33,170 bases of DNA from Deltaproteobacteria bacterium (lineage in GTDB: Bacteria > Desulfobacterota > GWC2-55-46), in NCBI GenBank assembly GCA_016219115.1, contig JACRCH010000111.1:1-33170 (forward strand). Direction: 5' to 3'. How positions within the stretch are numbered: the stretch's first letter is position 1; the number at the start of each line of letters is the position of its first letter. Below, piece after piece: positions 23,150-33,170 of the stretch. The notes below the pieces were generated by a model. The model saw nothing but the letters and a program-made list of their open reading frames with translations, ran no database searches and had not been told where the DNA came from. Both the position numbers and the translations under genes were made by a program.

Positions 23150-25102
23150 TCAGATTATGAAATATGCCAGATACGCGGATACGGCCCAGGAGGCTACGGA
23201 GCCGAAAACAAAAGCACGCGCGACGGACGACCCGGTCAGCACCTTAAAGCCTGCTGAGCACAAGACGGCGTAACACGGTATAAGCCCAAGCGTATAAGAG
23301 GCCTTTACCGTGCTGTAAATGGGCAACTTAAGGAATAGATAGAAAAGGGCGGCGAAGTATACGGCTACGCAGGAGAGGGCGAATAACTCGCCGTTCCTTA
23401 GAGACTTCTCCGGATGCAGGAGCGAGGCCGCGGCGCCTGTTATGATGCCTGCGCTCGGCACGAGCGCCAGCAGGGCAACCGATGTGAGGAAGTCGTAATT
23501 CCATGCGGGACGCCACGCGAAATCGTTAAGGGCGCTCAGGTACCCGTCCGTCCAGAAGCTCGAATAAAAAGCGTCCAAAAATCCCTTGTAAGAGGAGTGT
23601 ATCGGAAATAAAAGAGACCGGCCGAATGTGAAGAGCTGACTTAAAGTCCTGTAGCCGGGGTCCTGCCACCACTCCACCCCGCGAGAGATGTCCCACCCGC
23701 CTGCAAACGGCCTTCCTATCTCGATCCAGTTCCTTAAGTAATACCATCCCGATATGAAAAAGGCGATCGAGATAAAAAGCAGGACCCAGGCGCAAATGCG
23801 CGCAGGGCGAAAGCCTTTTAGGGACAGTGAGTAAGCCAGAATGAATACCAGAGGAGGTATAAGCAGAACGGGGGTGACCTTTGAGAGGAGCGCGAGGCCG
23901 AAGAAGATCCCGCAAAGCGCTATCCGGTTTGCGGGATCTTCACGGCCTTTGTTGATAATGCCGAAGATGACCGTCAGCGTGGCTGCCGTAAAAAAACCGG
24001 CCATGGGTTCATTGCCTGCGTATTGCGAGATATAGATGTTCATCGGCAGAAGCCCGCCTATCACCGTGCCGAGCGCCTGGAGGTCTTCTCTTTCGGGGTA
24101 GACGGACTTAAGCGTCCTGTAAGTCAGCTCGACCTGGGCTATGCCGAAAAAAAGAGGTATCACTCTCAGTATCTTTTCTACGGCCCACAAGCCGGAAAAA
24201 TGCCGGGAAAAAAGGTAGACCGGCGCTGACACGATATAATAAAGAGGCGACTGGAACATCTGCCAGCCTTCCGCCGGGAGAGGTATCCTCCAGTTTTGCG
24301 CAACATATCGTATGTACTCCAGGTGTTCGTCTATGTCAAAACCCGCATCCGCCTGAAGCTTCCCGATGTTGTTTACTGCGAGCGCTACCCATGCAAAAAG
24401 AACGATCCATCGTACCGTGGACGCGGACGGGGTGATCCGGTTCAGCCATTTGATGCCGCGGCCGGCATTTGCTAGCGTCCATACGAACACGATGAGGAAT
24501 ACCGGCATGATGTAGATAAGGACTGATGCCAGGGCCTTGTCGGAGCGGAGGAACATCGCGGCAAGGCGCGGCTGGCCCGGCTGTTCCGCATTTCGCGCAG
24601 AATACCAGTTGACCTTGTCACGGCTTGCCTGCCACTCCGGACCGGTGGAGATATTTAAAGGCTCGCAGTACGCCAGCAGAACGGCCGGGCCGTTTTTGTT
24701 TAAGACATTTATCCTTAGTTCATGCTCACCCGGGACGATGTACCCGTCTATGTTGAGCCGAAGAGGCTTCTTCCAGTCGTCAAGGGGATACCCGGGTTTG
24801 TTTATGAGGTTCCCGTCGATAAAGACAGCCGCGTTTTTCATTGCATAGACTGTCAGTACGGCGTCTTTCGGAGCCGAGGCGACGGTGAAGAGATAATTGA
24901 AACTTGTAACGACATCGCCCGGGTTTTTGGCTACTAAGTCAGCCGGCTCGTCGTAGAGTATCCATTGCGCCTTGTCTGACGATGTCAGGAAGGATGTGGA
25001 AGGGTCCTGAAAGGTTTTGAAAAGGATGGCGCCATATGCGATGCCGGCTAAAACAACTAAAGCTGCGGCTGCAAAGAGCCATCTTTGATCTTTAGAATAC
25101 AT
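23150..25102 (-). CDS. Large GT-C/GT39-like membrane protein with N-terminal extracytoplasmic domain
   Basis: 650 residues. One membrane helix (about 8-28) precedes an extracytoplasmic, strand-rich region (about 30-195, with VFIDGNLINKPGYPLDD and PGEHELRINVL) that resembles a carbohydrate-binding-like beta-sandwich. About eleven more helices follow. The loop GFDIDEHLEYIRYVAQ after the second membrane helix fits the acidic catalytic loop of GT-C enzymes, with FQSPLYYIVSAPVY and GNEPMAGFF next. It probably uses a polyprenyl-phosphate sugar, but the acceptor is unknown. No Shine-Dalgarno was seen before the ATG. It stands alone, away from the 13.7-20 kb glycan block. Confidence 0.75.
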   Translation of the reverse strand: MYSKDQRWLFAAAALVVLAGIAYGAILFKTFQDPSTSFLTSSDKAQWILYDEPADLVAKNPGDVVTSFNYLFTVASAPKDAVLTVYAMKNAAVFIDGNLINKPGYPLDDWKKPLRLNIDGYIVPGEHELRINVLNKNGPAVLLAYCEPLNISTGPEWQASRDKVNWYSARNAEQPGQPRLAAMFLRSDKALASVLIYIMPVFLIVFVWTLANAGRGIKWLNRITPSASTVRWIVLFAWVALAVNNIGKLQADAGFDIDEHLEYIRYVAQNWRIPLPAEGWQMFQSPLYYIVSAPVYLFSRHFSGLWAVEKILRVIPLFFGIAQVELTYRTLKSVYPEREDLQALGTVIGGLLPMNIYISQYAGNEPMAGFFTAATLTVIFGIINKGREDPANRIALCGIFFGLALLSKVTPVLLIPPLVFILAYSLSLKGFRPARICAWVLLFISIAFFISGWYYLRNWIEIGRPFAGGWDISRGVEWWQDPGYRTLSQLFTFGRSLLFPIHSSYKGFLDAFYSSFWTDGYLSALNDFAWRPAWNYDFLTSVALLALVPSAGIITGAAASLLHPEKSLRNGELFALSCVAVYFAALFYLFLKLPIYSTVKASYTLGLIPCYAVLCSAGFKVLTGSSVARAFVFGSVASWAVSAYLAYFII

Positions 25103-25544
25103 AATAAGCGTTTTGGCGGATACCTGAAAGGGATGCGAGGGAGAAATCGTTGACCATGTTAAAACACCGTTTTAATTTTCTGCGGCGCTTGATCCGCCGA
25201 AGCCTGGCTCTTGAGCAGTCTCTGATGAATGGGTGTGGCAAATATAAATGATTCTTCCTTACCATTAAAATTCACCGTCATTTATGGCGGAGAATTTTAA
25301 TGCGCACTATTTTCAAACAGATACACCCGTCCCGCACGCAGGGCAAGGCTTTTTAAATATATCGCGTGTGCGGAGCGGGGGGCCGACCGTATCCGTCTCT
25401 CATGAGCGGGTTGCGGAAAAACGCGATCTGCCAGGCAATCCATGGGAGGATTTCTTCAGCATCCCTTTGGTCCTAAAACCTGCGCACCGCGTTTATCCGT
25501 TACCGCACGCTGATACGGAGCATGTAAATTGTAGACAGGCGCCT
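25103..25544. other. Intergenic region with repeat B1, no supported gene
   Basis: 442 bp lie between gyrB (3' end) and the GT-C gene (5' end). They contain a TTAAAAC-ACC-GTTTTAA hairpin (25159-25175), repeat B1 (25224-25303), and about 240 bp with no recognisable element. The track ORF beginning at 25284 starts inside the repeat and then runs antisense to gyrB, so it is not accepted. Confidence 0.5.
25224..25303 (+). repeat. Interspersed repeat family B, copy B1
   Basis: GAATGGGTGTGGCAAATATA leads into ATTAAAATTCACCGTCATTTATGGCGGAGAATTTTAAT (quoted here as one hairpin of two arms, ATTAAAATTC and GAATTTTAAT). It aligns with the reverse complement of 28074-28191, about 90% identical apart from a 35-bp gap. 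Together with B2 it flanks gyrB in inverted orientation. Confidence 0.82.
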
Positions 25545-28040
<2,496 letters not shown>

Positions 28041-28071
28041 TTATGTAAGGAATTCAGTGTAGACCAAGGGG

Positions 28072-28193
28072 GAATATTAAAATTCTCCGCCATAAATGAC
28101 GGAGAATTTTGATGGTATGGAAGATCATTTGTATTTGCCAGCCTTGACCCTCCGCTAAAGCGACGGGATTGCGGCTGGCACACCCATTCAAAC
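28072..28193 (-). repeat. Interspersed repeat family B, copy B2 with an extra stem-loop
   Basis: Read on the minus strand it follows B1 from GAATGGGTGTG through the ATTTATGGCGGAGAATTTTAAT hairpin. A segment of about 35 bp is inserted after GGGTGTG; its ends GCCAGCC and GGCTGGC form a 7-bp stem, so it could be a gained or lost hairpin module. Confidence 0.82.
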
Positions 28194-28442
28194 AAACATG
28201 ATATCATGCCGGCGGTGTTTTTGCCACAAAAAATTGAGGCCGCCTCAGTTTCGGGAGCAGTTATCCGCACCCTCGCAAATGACGGTTTTTCGGCGGGATA
28301 AAGTGACGGCTGGTAAAAAATGCGTTTTCAGGGTCAAGCTTCTTGCAGCCGTATCGCGTGAAATACGTCGGGGTGAGGGTATTCGGGAGCAAGGTCAGTG
28401 TGATGAAAATTGGTCATTCCCAAGGCCCAAATTTCCTGCCGC

Positions 28443-28471
28443 TTGCTAATAATCACCCGATTCTGTAAAAT
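28443..28471 (+). promoter_or_regulatory. Sigma70-type promoter for the Rossmann-domain kinase, possibly leaderless
   Basis: TTGCTA (28443-28448), a 17-bp spacer and TAAAAT (28466-28471). The ATG is at 28481, only 9 nt after the -10, and no usable Shine-Dalgarno precedes it. Confidence 0.5.
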
Positions 28472-28480
28472 AGCGGGATT

Positions 28481-29575
28481 ATGAACCGTATAGCCATAAT
28501 CGGAGCCGGCAGGGGCGGCACGGCCCTTCTTCAGATACTTCGCAAGGACCCGCTCGTAAAGATCCTCAAGGTCGCGGACGAGAACCCGAAGGCTCAGGGG
28601 GTCAAGCTCGCCAGAGAGCTCGGGATACCCACGACAACGGACTTCAGGAAACTTTTGGGCCTCAAGGGGCTCGACACTCTCATCGATGTCACCAGAAGCC
28701 CCTTCGTCCGTGAAGAGCTTCAAAAACTGAAGTCCCCGGAGTTTTCCATCATAGGCGGCTTTGAGGCCAAGTTCATGTGGCAGTTGATCGAAGCCCAGTC
28801 GAGGAGCAACGAGGACCTCAAGAAGCACCTCGCCGAGTACCAGTCGCTCCTGAGGCTGTACATGAGGGACGCGCGCCACGCGGTCATCGAGGAGAGGACG
28901 CGCATAGCGCTCGACCTCCATGACGGGCTCGTGCAGACGCTCGTGGGCCTCAATTACAAGATGGATACGCTTGAGGAGAGGGCTACGCGCTGCCCTTCAA
29001 ACCCCACGCCTAAACTCAGAGAGATAAAGGGCCAGCTCAAGAAGGCCATAGAAGAGGCTCGATACATAGTCTTTAACCTCAAGCCCATCTACTTCGAGAA
29101 GATGGACCTCATGCCGGCAGTCAAGAGCTATCTCAAAAGCTACGAGAAGGAGTCCGGCATAGCCACGACGCTCAAGATCGTCGGTGAGGAGGGGCGGATC
29201 CCTGCGCGCACCAAGGTATTCCTCTTCAGGATAGTCCAGGAGTCCCTGTCGAACGTAAAAAGGCACGCGCGGGCCGCTCACGCTCACGTCGATATCCATG
29301 TAAAGGCCAAAGACCTCGTTGTGGAGATAAGCGACGACGGCGTGGGGTTCGACACAAAAAGAATCGGGAACGACCCCGAAAGATGGACCTCTTACGGAGT
29401 GCGCGGGATCGAAGAAAGGGCCAGGCTCCTTGGCGGCGAGGCGCATATAGAATCGGTTCCGGGGAAAGGGACCTCGGTAAAGGTCAGTCTGCCGCTTGAA
29501 GACAGGGAAGACGTGCTGTACAAGTTAAAACCGAAGAGGATTACAAAGATTAAGAAGAGCCTGGCCAATGGATAA
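28481..29575 (+). CDS. Soluble NarL-type histidine kinase with N-terminal Rossmann (NAD(P)-binding-like) domain
   Basis: 364 residues with no membrane helix. Residues about 1-105 have a Rossmann start (IAIIGAGRGGTALLQIL, GxGxxG), an acidic residue after the second strand (VADENPKAQG) and LDTLIDVTRSP, as in dehydrogenase or Rex-like NAD folds. A helical linker (about 106-135) leads to a HisKA_3 domain with the phosphoacceptor in ALDLHDGLVQT (H147), then an HATPase (ESLSNVKRHARA, SDDGVGFD, YGVRGIEERARLLGG, GKGTSVKVSLP). It could sense NAD(H), NADP(H) or another nucleotide in the cytoplasm, which is inference. Its stop overlaps the regulator's start by 8 bp. Confidence 0.9.
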   Translation: MNRIAIIGAGRGGTALLQILRKDPLVKILKVADENPKAQGVKLARELGIPTTTDFRKLLGLKGLDTLIDVTRSPFVREELQKLKSPEFSIIGGFEAKFMWQLIEAQSRSNEDLKKHLAEYQSLLRLYMRDARHAVIEERTRIALDLHDGLVQTLVGLNYKMDTLEERATRCPSNPTPKLREIKGQLKKAIEEARYIVFNLKPIYFEKMDLMPAVKSYLKSYEKESGIATTLKIVGEEGRIPARTKVFLFRIVQESLSNVKRHARAAHAHVDIHVKAKDLVVEISDDGVGFDTKRIGNDPERWTSYGVRGIEERARLLGGEAHIESVPGKGTSVKVSLPLEDREDVLYKLKPKRITKIKKSLANG

Positions 29576-30251
29576 TACCGTCTCGAAAAAGATACGCGTC
29601 CTGATAGCGGACGACCACCAGGTCGTGAGAGAGGGCCTCACCTCGATCCTTGAGAGTAAAGGAGATATAGCCGTCGTCGGGCTTGCCGCCGACGGAAGCG
29701 AGGCCGTGGCAATGGCCAGGGCTCTCTCCCCCGATGTGGTGTTGATGGACATCAGCATGCCGAAGATGAACGGGGTGGAGGCAACCCGGCAGATAAAAAA
29801 AGAAAATCCGCAGATCGGGGTCGTGATACTCACCATGTTCGCCGATGAGGAGTACATATTTGACCTTGTGAGGGCCGGGGCGGCCGGGTATCTCTTAAAA
29901 GACGCGGACTCGGCCCAGATCGCCAGGGCCATAAAGTCGGTCTCCAGGGGCGAGTCGATGATACATCCGACGATCGCCGCAAAGATACTGAGCGAGTTTA
30001 CCAACCTTTCGGGTAAGGGTGGCGCAAGGGAGAAGGTCGAACACGCCGAAGACGCGCTGTCGGAACGGGAGGTGACGGTTTTGAAGCTCATGGCCGAGGG
30101 GCAATCGAACAAAGAGATAGCTAACGAGCTTAAACTGAGCGATAAAACCGTTAAAAACCATATACATCACATCTTCCAGAAGCTCAAAGTGACCGACCGT
30201 ACAAAGGCTGTTATCGTGGCCGTCCGAAAGGGTCTTATAGACCTCGAATAG
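29568..30251 (+). CDS. NarL/FixJ-family response regulator
   Basis: The 227-residue product has a receiver domain (VLIADDHQVVREGL, phosphoacceptor D61 in VLMDISMPKMNG, Lys in YLLKDADS) and a LuxR-type helix-turn-helix (LSEREVTVLKLMAEGQSNKE, LSDKTVKNHIHHIF). The start ATG lies within the end of the kinase gene (ATGGATAA overlap), implying translational coupling and a cognate pair. Targets are unknown. A terminator follows, separating it from the pnt genes. Confidence 0.95.
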   Translation: MDNTVSKKIRVLIADDHQVVREGLTSILESKGDIAVVGLAADGSEAVAMARALSPDVVLMDISMPKMNGVEATRQIKKENPQIGVVILTMFADEEYIFDLVRAGAAGYLLKDADSAQIARAIKSVSRGESMIHPTIAAKILSEFTNLSGKGGAREKVEHAEDALSEREVTVLKLMAEGQSNKEIANELKLSDKTVKNHIHHIFQKLKVTDRTKAVIVAVRKGLIDLE

Positions 30252-30570
30252 TCCTTACGGACTATTCCAGAAACAAAGAGACTTACCCAAAGGGCCTATA
30301 CTCGATAGGCCCTTTTTTATGCCGTTTACCCCTTCCGGCTGCTTGATTCACCCCCCCCCGGGAATGTAAACTATCAGGAATTTCCCTCTACAATTCCGTC
30401 TTAGCTTCAGGTGTCTCGATCTTACGGGACTGTTGACCCGCCGAGGATCGATTCGCGCGGTCTTTGGAGTGCCGCCTCATGAGGTCAGCTTCATCAGGAG
30501 AGTTTACAGGCAGGGCTCTGTAAATGGCCATCACGGCCGGATGATTTTAACAACAAAAGGAGAGAAGAGA
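30252..30570. other. Intergenic region before the pnt operon
   Basis: About 319 bp. A small hairpin ATAGTCC-TTAC-GGACTAT (30248-30265) overlaps the regulator's stop and is followed by the terminator at 30289-30318. Further on are a run of nine C and a TTTACAG-n8-CTGTAAA stem-loop (about 30503-30524) in the pntAA leader. The track extends pntAA through part of this region, but without a family match. Confidence 0.5.
30289..30318 (+). terminator. Rho-independent terminator after the NarL-type regulator
   Basis: AAAGGGCCTAT (30289-30299) pairs with ATAGGCCCTTT (30305-30315) around a 5-nt loop and runs into six T. Confidence 0.88.
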
Positions 30571-31770
30571 ATGAAGGTCGGTATCCCGAAAGAAATTCTT
30601 GGCAACGAGACGAGGGTCGCCGCGGTCGCTGATACCGTCGGCAAAATGACCAAGGGCGGCATCGAGGTCCTTGTGGAAACCGGCGCCGGCGCCGCTTCAT
30701 TCGTGTCGGACGAAGAGTACGTCAAGGCCGGGGCGAAGATAGTGGACTCTCCGGAAGTCCTCTTCGCGGAATCGGACGTCGTACTGAAGGTACAAAGGCC
30801 GGTCCTGAACAGCAAGACCAAGAAACACGAGGCCGACATGATGAAAGAGGGGGCCGTGCTCATCACCTTCCTCCAGCCCCTGGCAAACCTTGACTCTGTG
30901 GTGAAGCTCGCCTCGAAGAAGATAACCTCATTTTCCATGGACGCGGTGCCGAGGATATCAAGGGCGCAGATGATGGACGCCTTGAGTTCCATGAGCACGG
31001 TGGCCGGCTACAAGGCCGTACTGCTTGCGGCCAACAGCCTCAAGCGGTTCATCCCGATGCTGTCTACCGCCGCCGGCACGGTCTATCCGGCAAAGGCCGT
31101 GGTGATAGGCGCGGGCGTGGCCGGGCTTCAGGCGATAGCTACGGCCAAGAGGCTCGGGGCCGTGGTCACGGGCTTTGACACAAGACCCGCAGCCGGCGAG
31201 CAGATAAGAAGCCTCGGCGGGGAGTTCGTGCCCATGAACGTAGACCACAGCCAGGCCGAGGACGCCGGCGGGTACGCCAGGGAGATGTCGTCGGACTTTT
31301 ACAGGCAGGAGCAGGAGATCATCCGCAAATACACGAAAGAGGCCGACATAATCATCACCACGGCCCTCATACCCGGACGCCCCGCCCCCACCCTCATCAC
31401 CGAGGAGATGGTAAAGGAGATGAAGGCTGGCTCCGTAATAGTCGACCTTGTCGTGGAGCAGGGCGGCAACTGCGCCCTTTCAGAACCGGGCAAAGAGGTG
31501 GTAAAGCACGATGTGTCCATAATCGGCACCCTCAACCTCCCCGGCACCATACCGGTGCACGCAAGCCAGCTCTACTCGAGAAACGTCCTTAACTTCCTCT
31601 ATCTCCTCGCTCCCGATAAGAAGGACCTTAAGATCGACTTCAACGACGAGATAGTAAAAGGCTCGGTTGTCACGCACAACGGGGAGATACTCAACGAGAA
31701 GGTGAAGGAGGCCGCAAGCAAGGGCGACACTGCCTTTCCGAGCGGGCCGACCAGCAGGAGCCACTGGTAA
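30571..31770 (+). CDS. pntAA: NAD(P) transhydrogenase subunit alpha part 1 (NAD(H)-binding)
   Basis: The 399-residue product starts at ATG 30571 (AGGAGA upstream, canonical MKVGIPKEI). The track start at 30433 is an unsupported extension. Signatures include ETRVAAVADTV, SMDAVPRISRAQMMDALSSM cut to its core, KAVVIGAGVAGLQAIATAKRLGA and TALIPGRPAPTLI. This is the soluble NAD(H)-binding domain I of the proton-translocating transhydrogenase, split from its membrane part as in Rhodospirillum-type enzymes. The complex reduces NADP+ with NADH using the proton gradient. A repeat copy separates it from pntAB. Confidence 0.95.
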   Translation: MKVGIPKEILGNETRVAAVADTVGKMTKGGIEVLVETGAGAASFVSDEEYVKAGAKIVDSPEVLFAESDVVLKVQRPVLNSKTKKHEADMMKEGAVLITFLQPLANLDSVVKLASKKITSFSMDAVPRISRAQMMDALSSMSTVAGYKAVLLAANSLKRFIPMLSTAAGTVYPAKAVVIGAGVAGLQAIATAKRLGAVVTGFDTRPAAGEQIRSLGGEFVPMNVDHSQAEDAGGYAREMSSDFYRQEQEIIRKYTKEADIIITTALIPGRPAPTLITEEMVKEMKAGSVIVDLVVEQGGNCALSEPGKEVVKHDVSIIGTLNLPGTIPVHASQLYSRNVLNFLYLLAPDKKDLKIDFNDEIVKGSVVTHNGEILNEKVKEAASKGDTAFPSGPTSRSHW

Positions 31771-31802
31771 GGCGTCTTGCCTTTGGCCCCGGCGCTTAAG
31801 GA

Positions 31803-31910
31803 ATTTTAATATTTCCTTCGGTTTGAATTAAGCGCGGCTTGCCGCGTATATAAAAACAGATATCCCTTCGGGAAACCCCGATAGCAAGGCTTGCGGGGTG
31901 GTTCATAGGA
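31803..31910 (-). repeat. Interspersed repeat family A, copy A4 inside the pnt operon
   Basis: It is the inverted counterpart of A3 (8327-8428) over its full length, including the CGCGGCAAGCCGCG hairpin, and its right end CCCCGATAGCAAGGCTTGCG matches the terminal module of A1 and A2. It fills most of the 160-bp gap between pntAA and pntAB and stops about 10 bp short of the pntAB ribosome-binding site. Confidence 0.87.
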
Positions 31911-31930
31911 TAAAAAGGAGGAAATATTAG

Positions 31931-32227
31931 ATGGAAACTTCGGTGTTGATAACAGGGCTGTACGTCTTCATACTCGCGGCCTTCGTCGGATACATGGTGA
32001 TAACACAGGTCCCGCCGCTTCTTCACACGCCGCTCATGTCGGCCACGAACGCCATCTCCGGCATCTCGCTTGTGGGCTCGCTCGTGGCCGCCGGCGCCGA
32101 CTATAACCCGGCAAGCACGATCCTCGGGTTCGTCGCCGTAATATGCGCCACCATAAACGTAGTCGGCGGCTTTTTGATAACCGACCGCATGCTCAAGATG
32201 TTCAGGATAGGAGGTAAAAAGAAATGA
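31931..32227 (+). CDS. pntAB: NAD(P) transhydrogenase subunit alpha part 2 (membrane)
   Basis: The 98-residue product has three to four membrane helices with the family's VITQVPPLLHTPLMSATNAISG and the end NVVGGFLITDRMLKMF. It is the small membrane piece of domain II of the transhydrogenase and contributes to the proton path. AAGGAGGAAAT precedes the ATG. Its stop overlaps the start of pntB by 4 bp (ATGA), showing tight coupling downstream, in contrast to the repeat-filled gap upstream. Confidence 0.95.
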   Translation: METSVLITGLYVFILAAFVGYMVITQVPPLLHTPLMSATNAISGISLVGSLVAAGADYNPASTILGFVAVICATINVVGGFLITDRMLKMFRIGGKKK

Positions 32228-33170
32228 GCCACATGATAGAGTTCGCTTACCTCCTGGCCTCGATAGCCTTTATACTGGGGCTGAAGTTTCTGGGCTCCCC
32301 GGAGACCGCCCGCAGAGGCATGTTCCTGGCCGAGATAGGGATGCTTCTTGCCATCCTCGGCACGCTCGTTCACCATGAGATAATAAGCTATACCTGGATC
32401 ATGGCCGGTCTTTTCATGGGTACCGCCATAGGAATACCGCTCGGGCTCTGGGTCCCGATGACGGCCATGCCCGAGCGAATCGCCCTGTCGCACGCCTTTG
32501 GAGCCCTTGCCGCGGCGCTTGTCGGCGTATCGGAGTATTACAGGCACCACGGCGAGATCGGCACTATCCTGATGATAGCCATAGGCGCCGAGGTCATGCT
32601 CGGCTGCCTGACCTTCACCGGCAGTCTCATAGCTTCCGCCAAGCTCCACGATATGATCAAAGGGAACTGGGTCTACAAGGGGGTCAACTTCATCAACCTC
32701 TCGCTCCTTGGCGGTATCGCCGCCATCGTCATTTACCTGGTATTCTTCCCGGCGACGGCATCGCTTTTTTACCTGATGATGCTTTTAGCCTTCGCCTTCG
32801 GAGTGATGCTGGTGATGCCGATAGGCGCGGCCGACATGCCCGTGGTCATATCGATCCTCAACTCGTACGCGGGTCTTGCCGGCTCGGCTACGGGGTTCGT
32901 CCTTAAGAACAACGTCCTTATCATCGCCGGAGCGCTCGACGGCGCCTCAGGCATAATACTGTCGCTCATCATGTGCAAGGCGATGAACCGCTCCGCGGCC
33001 AACGTCTTCTTCGGCGGGTTCGGCACCAAGCCGGCGCCCGTTCACGCGCCCGTTCACGCGGCAAAGGTTTCGGCCAAGCCGGCCGCCGCCGAAGGCCCGA
33101 CCGTAAAGAAGATAACCCCGGAAGAGTCCGCGCTTCTTTTCAGGGACTGCAAGAGGGTCATCGTGGTCCC
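32224..33170 (+). CDS. pntB: NAD(P) transhydrogenase subunit beta, 5' part
   Basis: The frame opens at ATG 32224 within the ATGA overlap and remains open to the window end (about 315 residues), so it is absent from the ORF track. It shows multiple membrane helices and family blocks IGIPLGLWVPMTAMPE, ALSHAFGALAAALVG, GADMPVVISILNSYAGLAGS and GFVLKNNVLIIAGALDGASG. An Ala/Pro/Lys-rich linker (KPAPVHAPVHAAKVSAKPAA) then leads to the start of the NADP(H)-binding domain III. It completes the transhydrogenase; domain III lies beyond the window. Confidence 0.95.
   Translation, partial: MSHMIEFAYLLASIAFILGLKFLGSPETARRGMFLAEIGMLLAILGTLVHHEIISYTWIMAGLFMGTAIGIPLGLWVPMTAMPERIALSHAFGALAAALVGVSEYYRHHGEIGTILMIAIGAEVMLGCLTFTGSLIASAKLHDMIKGNWVYKGVNFINLSLLGGIAAIVIYLVFFPATASLFYLMMLLAFAFGVMLVMPIGAADMPVVISILNSYAGLAGSATGFVLKNNVLIIAGALDGASGIILSLIMCKAMNRSAANVFFGGFGTKPAPVHAPVHAAKVSAKPAAAEGPTVKKITPEESALLFRDCKRVIVV

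Noticed and set aside
30433-30570. N-terminal extension of pntAA in the ORF track
   Set aside because: The family starts at MKVGIPKEI, which has its own AGGAGA. The extension lacks any match and a ribosome-binding site.
31796-32026. Shared peptide DICFYIRGKPRLI encoded by both repeats A3 and A4
   Set aside because: The peptide similarity merely reflects nucleotide identity of the repeats. There is no start, ribosome-binding site or common frame context.

Overview
The window looks like chromosomal DNA of a GC-rich, Gram-negative-type bacterium that respires with c- and b-type cytochromes. Reasons: a GspE/PilB secretion or pilus ATPase, a three-haem periplasmic cytochrome, a b561-type membrane cytochrome, a Tat translocase, a three-gene proton-translocating transhydrogenase, and a GyrB of the long form. 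ATA (Ile) and AGG (Arg) codons are conspicuously common despite the high GC. That fits Nitrospirota- or Thermodesulfobacteriota-like genomes, but the sequence does not prove a phylum. There is no rRNA, tRNA, CRISPR array, prophage or transposase.

Layout. 1-1773: 3' part of a GspE/PilB ATPase with an extra double zinc ribbon, then a tri-haem cytochrome c. 1784-3782 (-): a DUF1499 membrane protein, deoC and an adenosine-specific kinase. 4027-4431 (-): a SnoaL/DUF4440-like protein. 4819-7671 (+): cytochrome b561, an OmpR-type regulator and a HAMP histidine kinase, followed by a separately promoted HAD-like gene (7942). 8485-9527: a small Cys-rich protein and an opposing PD-(D/E)XK-like protein. 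9825-13518: aldo/keto reductase, tpx (-), rhomboid protease, pncB. 13731-20264: a glycan/methyltransferase block containing a methyltransferase-like/GT2 fusion, a frameshifted membrane protein, a SAM methyltransferase, a TMTC-like TPR membrane protein and an opposing NodB-type deacetylase. 20456-22018: usp, tatB, tatC. 22150-25102 (-): an NYN nuclease-like protein with a C-terminal cold-shock-like domain, and a large GT-C-type membrane protein. 25545-27989 (-): gyrB. 28481-30251: a soluble histidine kinase with an N-terminal Rossmann domain, overlapping its NarL-type regulator. 30571-end: pntAA, pntAB and partial pntB.

The most interesting signals are non-coding. (i) The promoter of the b561/two-component operon and the promoter of the downstream HAD gene have the same architecture: TAATCT, 11 bp later TAATCT, 15 bp later TATAAT. 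This is the geometry of an OmpR/PhoB-type activator box that replaces the -35 element, so it may define an autoregulated regulon. (ii) Structured interspersed repeats occur six times, in two families. One family (four copies) includes a copy inside the pnt operon; the other is an inverted pair flanking gyrB, with one copy carrying an extra 35-bp stem-loop. (iii) Two genes (aldo/keto reductase and the Rossmann-domain kinase) have a -10 hexamer ending exactly 9 nt before the ATG and no Shine-Dalgarno, which suggests leaderless mRNAs.

All calls come from reading the sequence and the supplied ORF track. No database search was run.
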